Source: Aegilops tauschii subsp. strangulata
Lineage: Eukaryota; Streptophyta; Magnoliopsida; Poales; Poaceae
Reading direction: 5' to 3'
Assembly: GCF_002575655.3 (NCBI RefSeq)
Contig: NC_053037.3
Span: 321,311,294 to 321,375,293 of the forward strand
Length of the DNA stretch: 64,000 bases
A program made the position numbers and the translations under genes. How positions within the stretch are numbered: the stretch's first letter is position 1; every line of letters starts with the position of its first letter. This document shows, piece by piece, positions 1 to 11,900 of this stretch. Under the pieces are notes generated by a model. The model saw nothing but the letters and a program-made list of their open reading frames with translations. It did not search any database and was not told where the DNA came from.

Positions 1-2355
1 CTCGTCTGCAGCTGCTCGAGCTCGCGGCTACGCTCCATGGCCTCCAGGGCCAGCGCCTCCTCATGCTTTCGGACCTCCTCTTCCTCTGCGGGCATCCCCC
101 TCAGCGACGCAAAAGCGGCCCTACGCGCCTCCACTTGCTACTCAAGAGACGCGCTCCAGGCCTGGAGCTCCCACGCGCGCTACTCCGCAGCCTCGCGAGC
201 CTCTTCCAAGGCTCGTGAGCGGGCTTCATGGGAAACCTTGAGAGACGCCTCGGCCTTCGCGTTGTCAAGGTCAAGCTAATAGCGGCCGAGGTTGATGGCC
301 ACCTTCAGCTTGCGCCGCTCCTCCGCCAGCCGGAGACCTTCAGCCTCAAGACGTGAATCGACACTCGCGAGCTCTTCACCAAGTCAGCTCATCGCGTTCA
401 TCAGCTCATGGCGAACCACGCTCCGCCCGCGCTCAAGCTCGAACGCCTGGCCTTCTTCGTCCTCCACCTCGGGGGCTGCGGGCGGGGCGCCAAGCGGCAC
501 GCCACCCCTCGGCAGGGGGCTGGGGGCTAGCGCCACACCCGACACCAGCCCGTCCTCGCGAGAAGCCCAAGCCGGCTGGGGCTCGCTGCTCGAAGAGGAG
601 CCGAAGAACAAAGCCAACAAGTTGCCTTCAAAGACCATCGGAGGAGTCTTGGGCACGCCTGCCAAGCTCCACGCCAGACCAAGGGGGAGGAGTGACGAGG
701 CCGCAGGTTCAGCGCGCCAGGAAGGCAGGAGTGCCCCTTCATCCAACCCTGCTCCAGGGGCAACCAGCGGACTCGGAGCGCTCGAGGCCGACGGAAGAGT
801 TAAGGAAGAAGGAGGCCGTTTCTCAGGAGACTCAGCAGCCTCAGTGGAAGGAGCCCTGAAAGACTGGCGTTAGAAGAAGAAAGCAGCACATAGAGAGCCA
901 CAGTGGTACGATGCTTACACGTCGACGGCGATGTACTTCCTCCGCTTTAGCGGTCCAAAGATGCTGCTGCTTCTAGGGGATCCCTTCCTCTTGCGGAGCT
1001 CTTCGAAGTCCACACAAAGGCGACAGAAGCGCTGGACGTGACGGCCAGTGCGCAGCGGGGCCGAAGAAGAGCTCGGAAGAATATCTTCAGGGGTGCCCGG
1101 CTGCGGCGAACAGCCGGGCAGCGTTTCACCACAACCTCCCGAGGCTCCTGGAGCCTTGGCCTCGGGAGTCGCATACAGCGTCTCCTCAGCATCCGACGTC
1201 TCAGGAGGCGAGTGGCAGGCTCCTGAGGACGATGCCCCAGGATCACCACACAGCACGTGCTCCTCAGCACTCGAGCCGCCGGCCTCCGCCTAAGCTCGCC
1301 CGCCTGCACCGTCACTTGGGGCGAGCTCAGCATCAGGGGCAAGGAAGGGAACCACGATGACGGGGTTCTCACGAGGCCCCTCCAGGCCAATCGGCCGCGG
1401 CCCCCATTCATCAAAGAGAGGCATGTCCTTTACAAATTGATCCTTATTCTTGCAGTGGTACAACAAACAGTTCTTCCCAGGCAGTTCGGCCGGCAGAAAG
1501 ACACCCGTTAGGACCATGAGCATTGTTCGCCGCGTCCCGAGGAGGGGCCCGGACTCCTGAAACCTCATGTGGTCCGGGCTACTGAGCAAGGTCCACATTG
1601 GGTGAGAATGGCGCTGAAGCGGAGCGACCCAACGTTGGACGAATTCCTTCACCACCATCGGTGGAGTTACGCCGCGATCCTTCAACAACCTCAACCTGAG
1701 CCAGACGCGGGCAAGGTCGGGGCTTGCGAGCCGCTGATGGCTCCAGCCGGAGTTAGGAACAGCGGGCCCCGACGGAGCCTAAAGCAGAGGACTGAGCACA
1801 CCGGCATCGACGAACACCCATCGTGTCCGGAATTCACTCGTGGATGGAGGAAGCTCGAAAACGATCCCCTCGCCCACCGTCGCAGCCACGGCCTGGAAGC
1901 TCATGCACCCCGGGCATTGCTGAGGGTCGGCCAGATGCAATGATAAGAAATGACGGAGGAGATCCACCGAAGGAGCGATGCCCACCATGGCTTCGCACAC
2001 GAAGGCGAAGACAACAAGAAGAGTCATAGACTGAGGGTCAAGATGCAGCGTGTGGATCTGATAATGCTCAAGCACAGCATTGAAGAAGGCAGAGAAAGGA
2101 GGAATCAGGCCAGTCCAGAGGGCATCTATGAAGATTGGGACCTCGGTGGCCGTCTGAGCCGTGCGAGTGCGAGACGCGGGCCAAGCCACCGTCCCCCCCC
2201 CACTCATTGAAGCTAGAAGCAAGCATCGGGCGCACCTTGTCCATTGCCTCGTCGTTGAGCACCCGAGACCGGCCAAGCGCCGGTGCAAAGGACGGAGGCG
2301 CAGGTGGAAGAGACAGAGGAGTCTTCCCCTTCTCAGCTTGTTTCGGCGCCACGGC
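1..2355 (-). pseudogene. Antisense extra ORF of gypsy element XY (Transposase_28-type domain plus coiled coil), broken
   Basis: Read on the minus strand, one frame runs from about 2190 to the window edge through several stops. A Transposase_28-like domain (putative gypsy-type transposon domain) spans about 2110-1790, with the motifs FNAVLEHYQIH, FAFVCEAMVGIAPS and DLLRHFLSLHL. Downstream come FLPAELPGKN and LPLFDEWGP-type blocks (about 1560-1400), a basic patch KRRKY near 930, and a charged alpha-helical stretch (about 400-1) rich in E, A, R and L, coiled-coil in character. The start region is recognisable at 2352, but the codon is GTG where D has ATG (APKQAEKGK against APIRRFSATEKGK). A run of nine C at 2193-2201 shifts the frame. 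In-frame stops lie at 1779, 1290, 915 and 384 and further left. It is antisense to the inferred plus-strand gag-pol of XY, which lies left of the window. Antisense extra ORFs are known in Tat-lineage gypsy elements; their function is not established. Confidence 0.72.
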
Positions 2356-2584
2356 GACGGAGCAGGCGGAGCGCAAGTCAGATTGGAGAAGAGAAGCAGA
2401 GCCGCGAGGAAGCAGGGGAATTGGGGAAGCGAGGCGCGGGAGGCAGAGGAATAACTGTGTAGGCCGCAGGGGCCGCATAGCCAGGCGGATTTAAAGGCAT
2501 CGTGGGGAAGCGGAGAGGCCCATGTCCAATCAACCGCCACGCGTCGACCGAGCCCACAAGCTATTGGGGCCCGCGGTGCTCCGA
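2356..2584 (-). other. XY spacer between antisense ORF and lost 3' LTR
   Basis: This aligns by eye, in reverse complement, with D 40190-40300 (shared words ccgcgggcccca, ggtcgacgcgtgg, ttgattggac). It would be the upstream region of the antisense ORF. A weak TATA-like TTTAAAT sits at 2489-2496 on the minus strand. The stretch that should follow, the PPT and the first 360 bp or so of the XY 3' LTR, is missing. Confidence 0.6.
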
Positions 2585-2607
2585 ATTTAAAGGCATCGTG
2601 GGTGAGT
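2585..2607. repeat. Filler DNA at the left border of element A
   Basis: Positions 2585-2602 repeat 2489-2506 exactly (18 bp, atttaaaggcatcgtggg), 96 bp apart. They are followed by tgagt and then the LTR start TGTCACATCC. The octamer gggtgagt at 2600-2607 also equals 12366-12373, just inside the 3' LTR of A. No TSD of A is present here. This looks like templated insertion during break repair. Confidence 0.7.
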
Positions 2608-5600
2608 TGTCACATCCTAGCTAGTTCATGCATTAGAGTGTTGCATCATGTTTACATTTCACAGAAACCTGAAATGGGGAATGCCAGAAACCCCCAGCAC
2701 CCCCCCTGGAACAACTAGGGTTTACTAAAATTCTTTTCAATGAACCTGAAATGCCCTCCATAAATGTTCACCACCTTTGGTCTTGGCTAAAACCTTTGCC
2801 AAAAATGGTTTCATATTTTTGGAGGCCATCTTGGATTTTTGCACAAGTCATAAGTACTTGCATTTGGGCATTTTAAATGCTATAAATATTTTCAAATGCC
2901 CAAATAATTTTGAAAGTATTTTTAGGCTGTTGGGAATAATCTCAAAGGTGCCTCAGAATATTTTCAGGATTTTTCCAAATGAAATAGTATTTTTACTATT
3001 TCAAAACACAGAACGGAAATAAATAAAAAGAGAAAGAAACAGAAGGCAGAGAAACTTACCTGGCAGCCCACCTGGCGGCCCAGCACTGTGCTGGCCCACG
3101 CCAGTCAACTGCCTGCTCTCGCCAGAGCAGGCAGAGAGGTGACGCCGGCGAGCGTGAGCTCGCCACGGCGCCAGCTGCTTGCCGCCCTCGCCGCGGATGA
3201 GCTGGCCGACCTCCCTCGACGCGCCCCGAGCCTCTGGACACCGTCATTCTCCCCCATCGCCTCTCCCTCGCTTTCTCCCCACCATGGCCGACGCCGCCGC
3301 AGACACCTCACCGGAGTAGCCGCGCCCACCGTCGACCTCGCGCCGTTCTAGCGTGTCCTACAGCACCGCCGTCGCCCGCTCCTTCGAGCAAGCCGAGCCC
3401 CGAGCGCTCAGTTGCCCTGAAGCTCCGTCACCGACCTCGCCTTCGCCGCTCCCCGTCGGAGATCCCCTCCGCCGTCGCCACTGCAACAGCTCACCTCCGA
3501 CCTCGCCGCCTGCTCCGTTGCAACCGCCGTGAGCATGGCCACCTTCCCATCCTCTCCCCTCTCTCTCTCGAGCTCTGTAGCCACCGCACGAAGCTCACCC
3601 GCACGCGCCGCCGCACGAGCTCGTCGCCGACGAGGCTCCGGCCATCCAACGGCCGCACCACCGTAGCCATTAGCTTCACCGCAACGCCAGGAACCCGTAG
3701 CACCCTCGCACGTTCCTCGCCGTGCTCTCTAGCTACGGTTTCAACCACGCCCGTACCCCGGCAGCCGCACGGCTCGTCGCCGGCGTCGATTCCGGCGACC
3801 CCGAGCCCCACTACCACCACCAGTCGACGCGGTTCGCCCTCAGCTACCCGTAGGTACTCTCCGCCGTCCTTTTGGTCGCCGGAGGGGGGATCCCGCACTC
3901 CATCGCCGCGTCTGGACGTCGCCGGCGGCTAAACGCCGGCGAGTCAACGTGGTTTGACCACAGGTTGACCCCCCCAGGGTCACTGACAAGTGGGGCCGCC
4001 TGCTAATTAATCTGAGTCAGAGAGTTAAACTAATCCTAATTAACTAATTACCTAACAGTGACACTGACACAGGGGACCCACGCGTCAGGTTTGACCTGGA
4101 CGACCCCGTTGACCTACTGACATCACACTGACGTCAGGCTGACGCAGTAAAGCATTACTGGAATTATTCTTATATTGGAAATTCCAGAAATTATCACAAA
4201 CTTCAAAAAATCATAGAAAATAATCTATAGCTCAGAATGAAAAGATTTATATATGAAAAATGATCAGAAAAATCCATTCTATCCATCTGTACTGGTTTCA
4301 TGCATGATTAAGCAAGTTAACCTACTGTTTTATACAGAACAAGATAAAGCACTAATATGGGCCATTTATGAACTTGGAATTTGAATCTTTGATTCAAATT
4401 AGTCCAAACCCATCTGGTCTTAGTTGCATTAGCCCAATACATCCATTTTGCCATGTCTCATGCATGCATCATATTGTTGCACTTGCTTGGCGTTGATTGT
4501 GCTTCGATGTGTTCATTGTGGTAGGTCCTGCCTCCGAGGATATTCACGGGTATCCAACTGAAGGGCAGTATCCCACCACCACTCCGTCAGGCAAGCAACC
4601 ATTGATCATTTCGATACAAACCCATCTTCTCGCTTCTGCTCTCGTTTACTGCATTAAGACAACGCGATTCAAACTGCTGCGTGTGTTGCGGTAGTTGAAC
4701 CCACTTTCCTCTGCATGACCTGTCATTGCCACAGTAACTAGATGAAACCCACTAGCATGAGTAGGAGTTGATTGAGCCATGTTGTGTTCCTACAATGCTA
4801 TGCTTGCTACGCTTAGAGTTGTGTCAGGTCTGGCTCATCAGGGTGATGAACTAGAGTGAAAGTGTGTGTGTCGATAATGAGAGTGAAGTGTTGAATACGA
4901 TTTGGTAAAGGTATCGATGGGAGGCCATGTAGGAGTACATGGTTGGTTGTTTCATTGAGACCGCCCCTAAGAACTGAGATCTGTATGCGTGATTTAAGAT
5001 TCAGCTACTACCACACTTTGGGCCCAAAACCAATGGACCCCCTCGGCTTCTTATTCACCCTTGTCCTCTGTCCAGGAGTTGCACGTAGTTTCTGGTGTTT
5101 GTAGTAAGCTGGAGGCCATGGACAGCGCTGACCAAGGGGTGGGCTGTGATGCGGTAGGCTCATGGCACGGTGTACCGAGTCGCCCGTTTGGTGCCCGGGA
5201 ACCCTGCACACATCGTTCGGGGCCGTATGTGGAAACCTCGGCCGGACTCCCTGCGGATGGAACCTGAATAGGCGATAAACCTGGACTAGAGACTCGAGTG
5301 TTTAGGTAGGCTGTGGCCGACACCCACGTTGGGCTTCCGCTTGAAGGTTGCCGAGTACACGTCGTGTAGCGACGATAAGTGGTGAGAGCGTGTGTGACGA
5401 AGTACACCCCTGCAGGGTATAAAACTATTCGAATAGCCGCGTCCGCGGTAAAGGACTACTTGGTCGCTTATGCAGTTCATAGACAAGTAAATGGATACTA
5501 CTAAAAGCCTCAAGATAAGTGTGAGTACTGCGGATGGCCCTCTCGTGGGATGACGAGGGAGGATCCACGGTGGAGTATTGAGATGGTGATTAGTGGACTC

Positions 5601-6671
5601 GTGTGCGAAAACTATTTCACAAGTGGTGTACCGTAGGATAGCTTAGCCAAGAGTCAAAGCTGGCTTGCTGCAATAACCCCACTACCTTCTTGAGAATGAA
5701 CTTGTATAGTAGGATCTTTTGTAAGACTTGCTGAGTACCTTTGTACTCATGTTGCTTTAATTACTGTTTTCAGACGACAACACCGCCCCTTCTGATGGGT
5801 TCTATGTAGAACTCGACGACGACGAGTGACTTGCCACCCAGGTGGTGATCTAGGCTTGTGAAGGGCCTATGTAGATAGACAGGCTTCGTCAAGCCTTCTT
5901 TCTTTCTAGTGTCTGTACCCAGACAGTTTGCTTCCGCATGTGCTTGTATGATTGTATGACTTGAGTGTCGGGTCATGTGACCCCTATCTGTATGAACAAG
6001 TTATGTAAGGCTCTCCGGAGCCCTTTAAATAAAGTACTTGGAGTTGTAGAGTTTTGTTGTGATGCCATGTTGTATTTGCACATATCGAGCATATTGTGTG
6101 TATGTTTGAAATGCTTGGTATGTTTGGGATCCGACAATCTAGTTGTTTATCCTTGGCAGCCTCTCTTATGGGGAAATGTAGACTAGTGCCTCCTTGAGCC
6201 ATAGTAGTCCGCTACAGCCCGGTTCACCGGAGTCCTGCTAGCCCAGCACTACTGCTCTGGACACTTGACTGGCCGGCATGTGAGTCATATCGTTCCTGTG
6301 TCTGTCCCTTCGGGAAATGTCACGCGGTGACATCTGGAGTCCTGCCTAGCCTGCTACAGCCCGGGTTCCCGGAGTCCTGTTAGCCCAGTGCTACAGCCCG
6401 GATTCACACGCTGCTGACCGACACGTTCGATGTTGATTCATGTATGCATGTCCCCATACGTTAGTGCCGCGTTGGGTTCACGACTAGCCATGTCGGCCCG
6501 GGTTCTCTGTCATATGGATGCTAGCGACATTGTCATATACGTGAGCCAAAAGGCGCAAACGGTCCCGGGCCATGGTAAGGCGACACCCGTGGGAGTACCG
6601 TGCGTGAGGCCGCAATGTGATATGAGGTGTTACAGGCTAGATCGGTGTGACTTGGAATCGGGGTCCTGACA
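2608..6671 (+). repeat. 5' LTR of element A
   Basis: Matches 12374-16437 along its full length at a constant offset of 9766 bp. It includes a GC-rich block (about 3080-3920), AT-rich blocks, a TATA-type core at 5418-5424 and an AATAAA at 6027-6032. Short open frames inside occur in both copies, lack family motifs and are not genes. Confidence 0.92.
5404..5424 (+). promoter_or_regulatory. LTR core promoter candidate of A
   Basis: The 20-mer acacccctgcagggtataaa contains TATAAAA from 5418. The same 20-mer occurs in the 3' LTR of A (from about 15170) and in the diverged LTR of element B. A related version lies in S near 50877. Position and conservation suggest the TATA box and nearby initiator elements. 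Confidence 0.6.
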
Positions 6672-6675
6672 GCGT

Positions 6676-6690
6676 TGGCATCAGAGCCGG
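6676..6690 (+). other. Primer binding site of A
   Basis: TGGCATCAGAGCCGG lies four bases after the 5' LTR. It resembles the canonical TGGTATCAGAGC site complementary to the 3' end of initiator tRNA-Met, with a T-to-C change. The leader 6691-7110 shows no coding signal. Confidence 0.8.
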
Positions 6691-7110
6691 ACTGCCTGTA
6701 GGTGCGATAAGCCAGACTGGTCGATGTCGAGTCTAGAAATGCTTTAGTTATACGTAGGGGAATTGATTGTGGGAGGGAACGTAAGGTGCTTTTACTCCTT
6801 TACCTCATGCCCTCTGATCTGAGTCATACTCTTCTCATTCCACGTGGGTTAAGGACTAGGCTCTCTCCTCTCTATCAGGTTCACGTGTTACTAATCCGTA
6901 GTAACTTATAGGATTGTTGGTTCCATGCTTCAGTTCAGTTTCTACTACCCTGGTATGTTGTCGGTTGAACCAGAACCTTGACATGATGTTGTTGAGTGGT
7001 ATTGCAAAACTGTTGCGAATGTCTCAAATCCTTTTCCGAGCATTTACAGCGGTTATGCTGTCCGAATTCTCCTAGAAATACTAATGCCTTGCATTATTTC
7101 GTGCTTTTAG

Positions 7111-7884
7111 ATGGCCACCCGTTCCCAGAACCAAGTGGTTCGTCTGACCCGGTGCATCGGCGTACCTGGTCACACGGCCATGTTGGTCCGAGTGATGGTT
7201 GAGACAGGCTATCGTTGGTATCCCGAGTATACCGTCGAGGAGCAGTTTCGAGACTTTAATCAAAGCCAATATCTTTGCACAGTCAGGATTTACCCATCCT
7301 ATCCTGGAGCCACTGAACCCCTCCATTGCTCTTATGGACTTGGGGTTACTATCGAGATGTCTGTGCAGGACGCAGTTTACTCAATGATGACTATCATGCG
7401 AGCCAGAACTGCTTTGCTTCAGAACACCGACTACCGCTACATGCCAACAGCACTCCCTGGGGCACAGGGGTACTATCAGGCTACTTACTGTGATTCTACC
7501 CATGAGGACTCACTACTCCGCACCACCACCGAGATGCTTGAGGACAAGGACCGTGAGAACCGTGCCTTGCTAATGGAGCTCTTTAATGCTTGTGCTGATC
7601 ACTGGGCCACACTGACACGGTTTGCACCTGCCGTGCAAGCTGGGTTCATGGACATGAGGGACTTATACCCCGTGCGATCTAGTCTGCCAGAATGTATGGA
7701 ATGGTGTGATGTAGGATGCATCACCCCTCCTCGTGGACCCCGTCTGCCACCGTTTGTTGGACCAAGGCCACACCCGAGTCCCTATGGACCACAAGCTCCA
7801 CAAGACCGACTGTTTCCGGATGATCATGTTCAGCTCCCAGGACATGGTGGTGACTTCTATGAAGATTACTACGGAGACGTCTGA
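7111..7884 (+). CDS. Extra ORF upstream of gag in element A, unknown function
   Basis: An uninterrupted 257-codon ORF between the PBS leader and gag. It starts at the first ATG of the frame (MATRSQNQVV) and ends TGA at 7882. I do not recognise a catalytic motif, signal peptide or membrane segment. The N-terminal 110 residues look globular. Residues 130-190 are helical and charged. The C-terminus (about 200-257) is rich in Pro, Gly, Arg, Asp and Tyr (PPRGPRLPPF, GGDFYEDYYGDV), as in disordered or RNA-binding tails. Survival as a long open frame while gag and pol around it are broken may reflect recent insertion. Gag lies 21-130 bp downstream in another frame with a hairpin between, so in active relatives this may be the N-terminal part of Gag or a separately translated product. 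I cannot decide which. Confidence 0.7.
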   Translation: MATRSQNQVVRLTRCIGVPGHTAMLVRVMVETGYRWYPEYTVEEQFRDFNQSQYLCTVRIYPSYPGATEPLHCSYGLGVTIEMSVQDAVYSMMTIMRARTALLQNTDYRYMPTALPGAQGYYQATYCDSTHEDSLLRTTTEMLEDKDRENRALLMELFNACADHWATLTRFAPAVQAGFMDMRDLYPVRSSLPECMEWCDVGCITPPRGPRLPPFVGPRPHPSPYGPQAPQDRLFPDDHVQLPGHGGDFYEDYYGDV

Positions 7885-7905
7885 GTTGGTAGTAGTTCGG
7901 CTAGT

Positions 7906-7931
7906 GTTGCGGGTATTGTAACACCCGCAAC
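7906..7931. other. Perfect hairpin between ORF1 and gag of A
   Basis: A 9-bp stem, gttgcgggt at 7906-7914 pairing with acccgcaac at 7923-7931, with an 8-nt loop. It begins 22 nt after the ORF1 stop, where the gag frame opens (7905) with no ATG until 8013. Position suggests a role in translation coupling; this is inference. Confidence 0.6.
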
Positions 7932-8012
7932 AACCCTGCCGTCCAGGAGCAGGGTGAAGCCAATGCAGCCAGGGCGGAGAACCTGCCCCAACCGCCTTCA
8001 CTGGCCGAAGTT

Positions 8013-8960
8013 ATGCTGGAGGCAGAAAGAAACAAGCGTGAGACTAACCGCTTGCTAGAGCGAATTGAGCAGAATACTGCACGTCACCAGAGGAACGACC
8101 TGGTGTCCATCAATGACTTTATCAAGTTGTACCCACCGAAGTTCAACCATTCCGTCGAGCCCCTTGATGCGGATGATTGGCTTCGCAGCATCACCCATAA
8201 GCTACGTTCTGCCAACGTAGCCGAAGCTGATAAGGTTACCTACGCTGCCTATCACCTTGAAGGCCCTGCTAGCCTTTGGTGGGAGAACTTTGAGGCTATG
8301 CGCCCAGCTGGCCAAATCACTACTTGGGCTGAGTTCAGTGAGGCTTTCCGTGAGCATCACATTCTGGAGGGTCTCATAGATCATAAGCGGGAAGAATTCT
8401 GCAACTTCACCCAAGGCAGACTGACCATGGATGCATACAGCCGTGAGTTTGGAAATCTAGCACGCTATGCTCCTGAAGAGGTATCCACCGACGCCAAGAA
8501 GCAGGCAAGGTTCCGCAAGGGACTTAGCCTTGAGCTTCGCCGTGATCTTCGTCTGCATGAGTGCACCTCTTTCCAGAAGTTGGTCAATAAGGCCATCAGT
8601 GCCGAGACAGGACAGACTGACTATGACGCTACACGCAAGAACTCTCGCGATTTTGGTTCCTCATCCGGCTCCGGATCCCAGAAGCGCCGGGTCTGGATTC
8701 CAAATACTGCTCTGCCACCCAGGTTCACTCCGAGGCCATCCTTCGAGGCGCCTCGCCCCAACTAGCAGCATGCACCGCCCAAGGTTTATGGTGGCCCCGC
8801 TGCTCATGCCGCTCCACGCCCCAATATTGTGACATGCTTCAAGTGTGGAGAAACGGGTCACTATTTGCGCGAGTGCCCCCAAAACAACCTCAACCAACCT
8901 GGACAGTCCGTTGGCCGTGGTAAGCCAGCAGGAAAGACTTACTACGCCAAGCCAGCCACC
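8013..8960 (+). pseudogene. gag: Gag of element A, one in-frame stop
   Basis: Structural capsid-nucleocapsid protein that would package the element's RNA. The frame is open from 7905; the first ATG is 8013. A retrotransposon-gag capsid domain covers roughly 8090-8620 (DADDWLRSITHKL, ASLWWENFEA, FREHHILEGLIDHKREEF, RYAPEEVSTD). The CCHC zinc knuckle [14 protein letters not shown] lies at 8835-8876. A TAG at 8763-8765 cuts the frame between capsid and zinc knuckle. The next codon is CAG, so a CAG-to-TAG change is likely. The frame otherwise continues directly into protease, so gag and pol are one polyprotein as in Tekay elements. Length and layout are normal for the clade. Confidence 0.88.
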
Positions 8961-11900
8961 ACTGCACGTGGCCATGTCAACTATGTTTCAGCTGAAGAAA
9001 CTCATGAGGATCCCAACGTCGTCCTTGGTACGCTCCTTGTTAATTGCCATCCGGCAACTGTTCTTTTCGATACTGGAGCATCTCATTCATTTATCTCCGA
9101 GAGCTATGCTCGATTGCACAACACCACATTTTGTGACATGCCCACTTCCATGGTAATCCAAACCCCTGGTACTAAGTGGCAAACCTCTAAGATAAGCCAT
9201 GGAAATGAAATTCTTGTTGACAGATTGGTCTTCCTTGCGTCACTAATAGCTCTCAAGTCCTCGGACATAAACATCATCTTGGGTATGGACTGGATGTCAG
9301 CACATTATGCTAAGATTGATTGCTCTACTAGAACTGTTCAACTCACCCATCCGTCGGGCAAGACAGTCAATGTTTTGACCCGAGTGTCTAAGCGTCAGCT
9401 CTACTCATTAAATGTCAACCCTCTTCCAGACCTCGAAGATGTGCCGGTAGTCCGTGACTTCCCGGATGTCTTCCCTGAAGAACTGCCGGGTATTCCACCT
9501 GACAGGGATGTCGAGTTCGTGATAGACCTTGTTCCAGGAACCGTCCCAATCTCTAGAAGACCCTATAAGATGGCACCCCTAGAGCTAGCCGAGCTTAAGA
9601 AACAACTCGATGAGTCCTTGAAAAAGGGTTTCATCCGTCCTAGTTCTTCTCCGTGGGCTTGCCCCGTCCTCTTCGTCAAGAAGAAGGATGGTACGAATCG
9701 GATGGTTGTAGATTACCGACCCGTCAACCTAGTCACAATCAAGAACAAGTATCCGCTTCCCAGGATCAACGACCTGTATGATCAGCTCGCTGGATCCTCA
9801 GTCTTCTCTAAGATGGATTTGAGGTTGGGCTACCATCAAATCAAAATCAAGAACGGGGACATTCCTAAAACGGCCTTTGTTACTCGTTATGGCCAATACG
9901 AGTATACTGTCATGTCCTTCGGGTTAACCAATGCTCCAGCAACCTTTTCTCGATTAATGAACTCAATCTTCATGGAGTATTTGGATAAATTCGTCGTAGT
10001 ATACCTTGATGATATACTCATCTACTCCAAGAACGAGGCAGAACATGCCGAGCATTTAAGGCTAGTACTGATGAAACTTCGAGAGCATCGCCTTTATGCT
10101 AAATTCTCTAAGTGTGAATTCTGGTTGCCAGAAGTGACCTACCTAGGCCACGTGATCTCTGGTAAGGGTATTGCTGTTAATCCCGAGCGAGTTCAAGCCA
10201 TCCTTGACTGGACTCCCCCTGAAACGGTCAAGCAAGTCCGGAGTTTCCTTGGCTTAGCGAGCTACTGTCGCCGCTTCGTCGAGAATTTCTCCAAGGTTGC
10301 TAAACCTCTAACCGAACTCCTCAAGAAAGATAAAAAGTTCGAGTGGACCCCACAGTGCGAGTTCAGCTTTCAGGAACTGAAAAGACGCCTGACATCTGCC
10401 CCCGTACTCGTACCACCAGATTTTTCTAAGGACTTTGTTATCTATTGCGACGCCTCGCGACAAGGACTAGGTTGCATACTCATGCAAGATCGTCATGTGA
10501 TTGCCTACGCTTCCCGACAGTTGCGTCCACATGAGGATAATTATCCCACACATGATCTAGAGCTTGCAGCCGTAGTCCATGGACTCAAAACATGGCGACA
10601 TTACCTTCTCGGTAACCGTTGCGAGATTTTCACCGACCACCAGAGTCTGAAATACATCTTCACCCAGCCGGATTTGAATCTCAGGCAAAGACGTTGGGTC
10701 GAGTTGATCTCAGACTACGACTTAGGAATTACTTACACCCCGGGCAAAGCCAACGCTCATGGCTGATGCGCTAAGCCGTAAATCCTATTGTAACAACTTG
10801 ATGTTACAACAAAGTCAACCACTTCTCCACGAGGAATTCTGTAAGCTTAACCTTCACATTGCTCCTCAAGGATTTCTATCCACCCTGGTGGCGAAACCAA
10901 TCCTTACGGATCAGATCATCAAAGCTCAGAAGGTAGATCCGGGAATATCCCGTATTAAGAGAAACATCAAGAAAGGAGTCGCGGATTGTTTCTCCGTTGA
11001 TGACCAAGGTGTTGTGTTCTTTGGAGACCGCCTAGTGGTTCCCAAGGTATGCAACCTGAGGCGATTGATCCTTAAGGAAGCTCATGAATCTCCTCTCACC
11101 ATTCATCCCGGTAGTACTAAAATGTATCAAGACCTACGCCAGAGGTTTTGGTGGACTAGGATGAAGAGAGAAATTGCTCAATACATTGCTAATTGCGACG
11201 TTTGCCGTCGTGTTAAAGCAGAGCATCAACGGCCTGCTGGCACCCTTCAGCCTCTGGCTATTCCTGAATGGAAATGGGATAAAATCGGTATGGATTTCAT
11301 TACCGGGTTTCCCAGGACCAAGAGAGGGAATAATGCTATCTTCGTTGTTGTCGATCGCCTTTCCAAAGTAGCCCACTTCCTACCAGTTCGTGAGAGTATA
11401 ACCGCTAGCCAGCTAGCAGACTTGTACATCTCCCGAATAGTGTCTCTTCATGGTGTTCCATTGGAAATTAACTCAGACCGTGGAAGTCTCTTCACCTCTC
11501 GATTTTGGGAAAGTTTCCAAAATGCTATGGGAACTCGTCTCTCTTTTAGCACCGCCTTTCACCCTCAATCAAGTGGTCAGGTAGAACGAGTTAATCAAAT
11601 TCTGGAGGATATGCTCCGAGCTTCTGTCATCTCGTTTGGCATGGATTGGGAGAAATGCCTTCCATTCGCCGAGTTCGCTTATAACAATAGTTACCAAGCT
11701 AGCTTGGGCAAAGCCCCTTCCGAGGTTCTCTATGGACGAAAATGTCGAACGCCTCTTAACTGGTCAGAAACCGGGGAAAGACAACTCTTTGGCCCGGATA
11801 TGATTCAGGAAGCAGAAGAGCAGGTTCGCATTATTCGTGAGAAATTGAAAACAGCCCAATCTCGCCAAAAGAGCCATTATGATCGCAAACATAAGGCTAT

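Noticed and set aside
1..2607. A host gene on the minus strand
   Set aside because: The Transposase_28-type domain, similarity to D next to the 3' LTR, and collinearity with the XY LTR show it is part of a retrotransposon.
2777..6669. Several open frames of 60-135 codons in the A LTRs
   Set aside because: They recur in the second LTR copy, have no domain, and reflect base composition.
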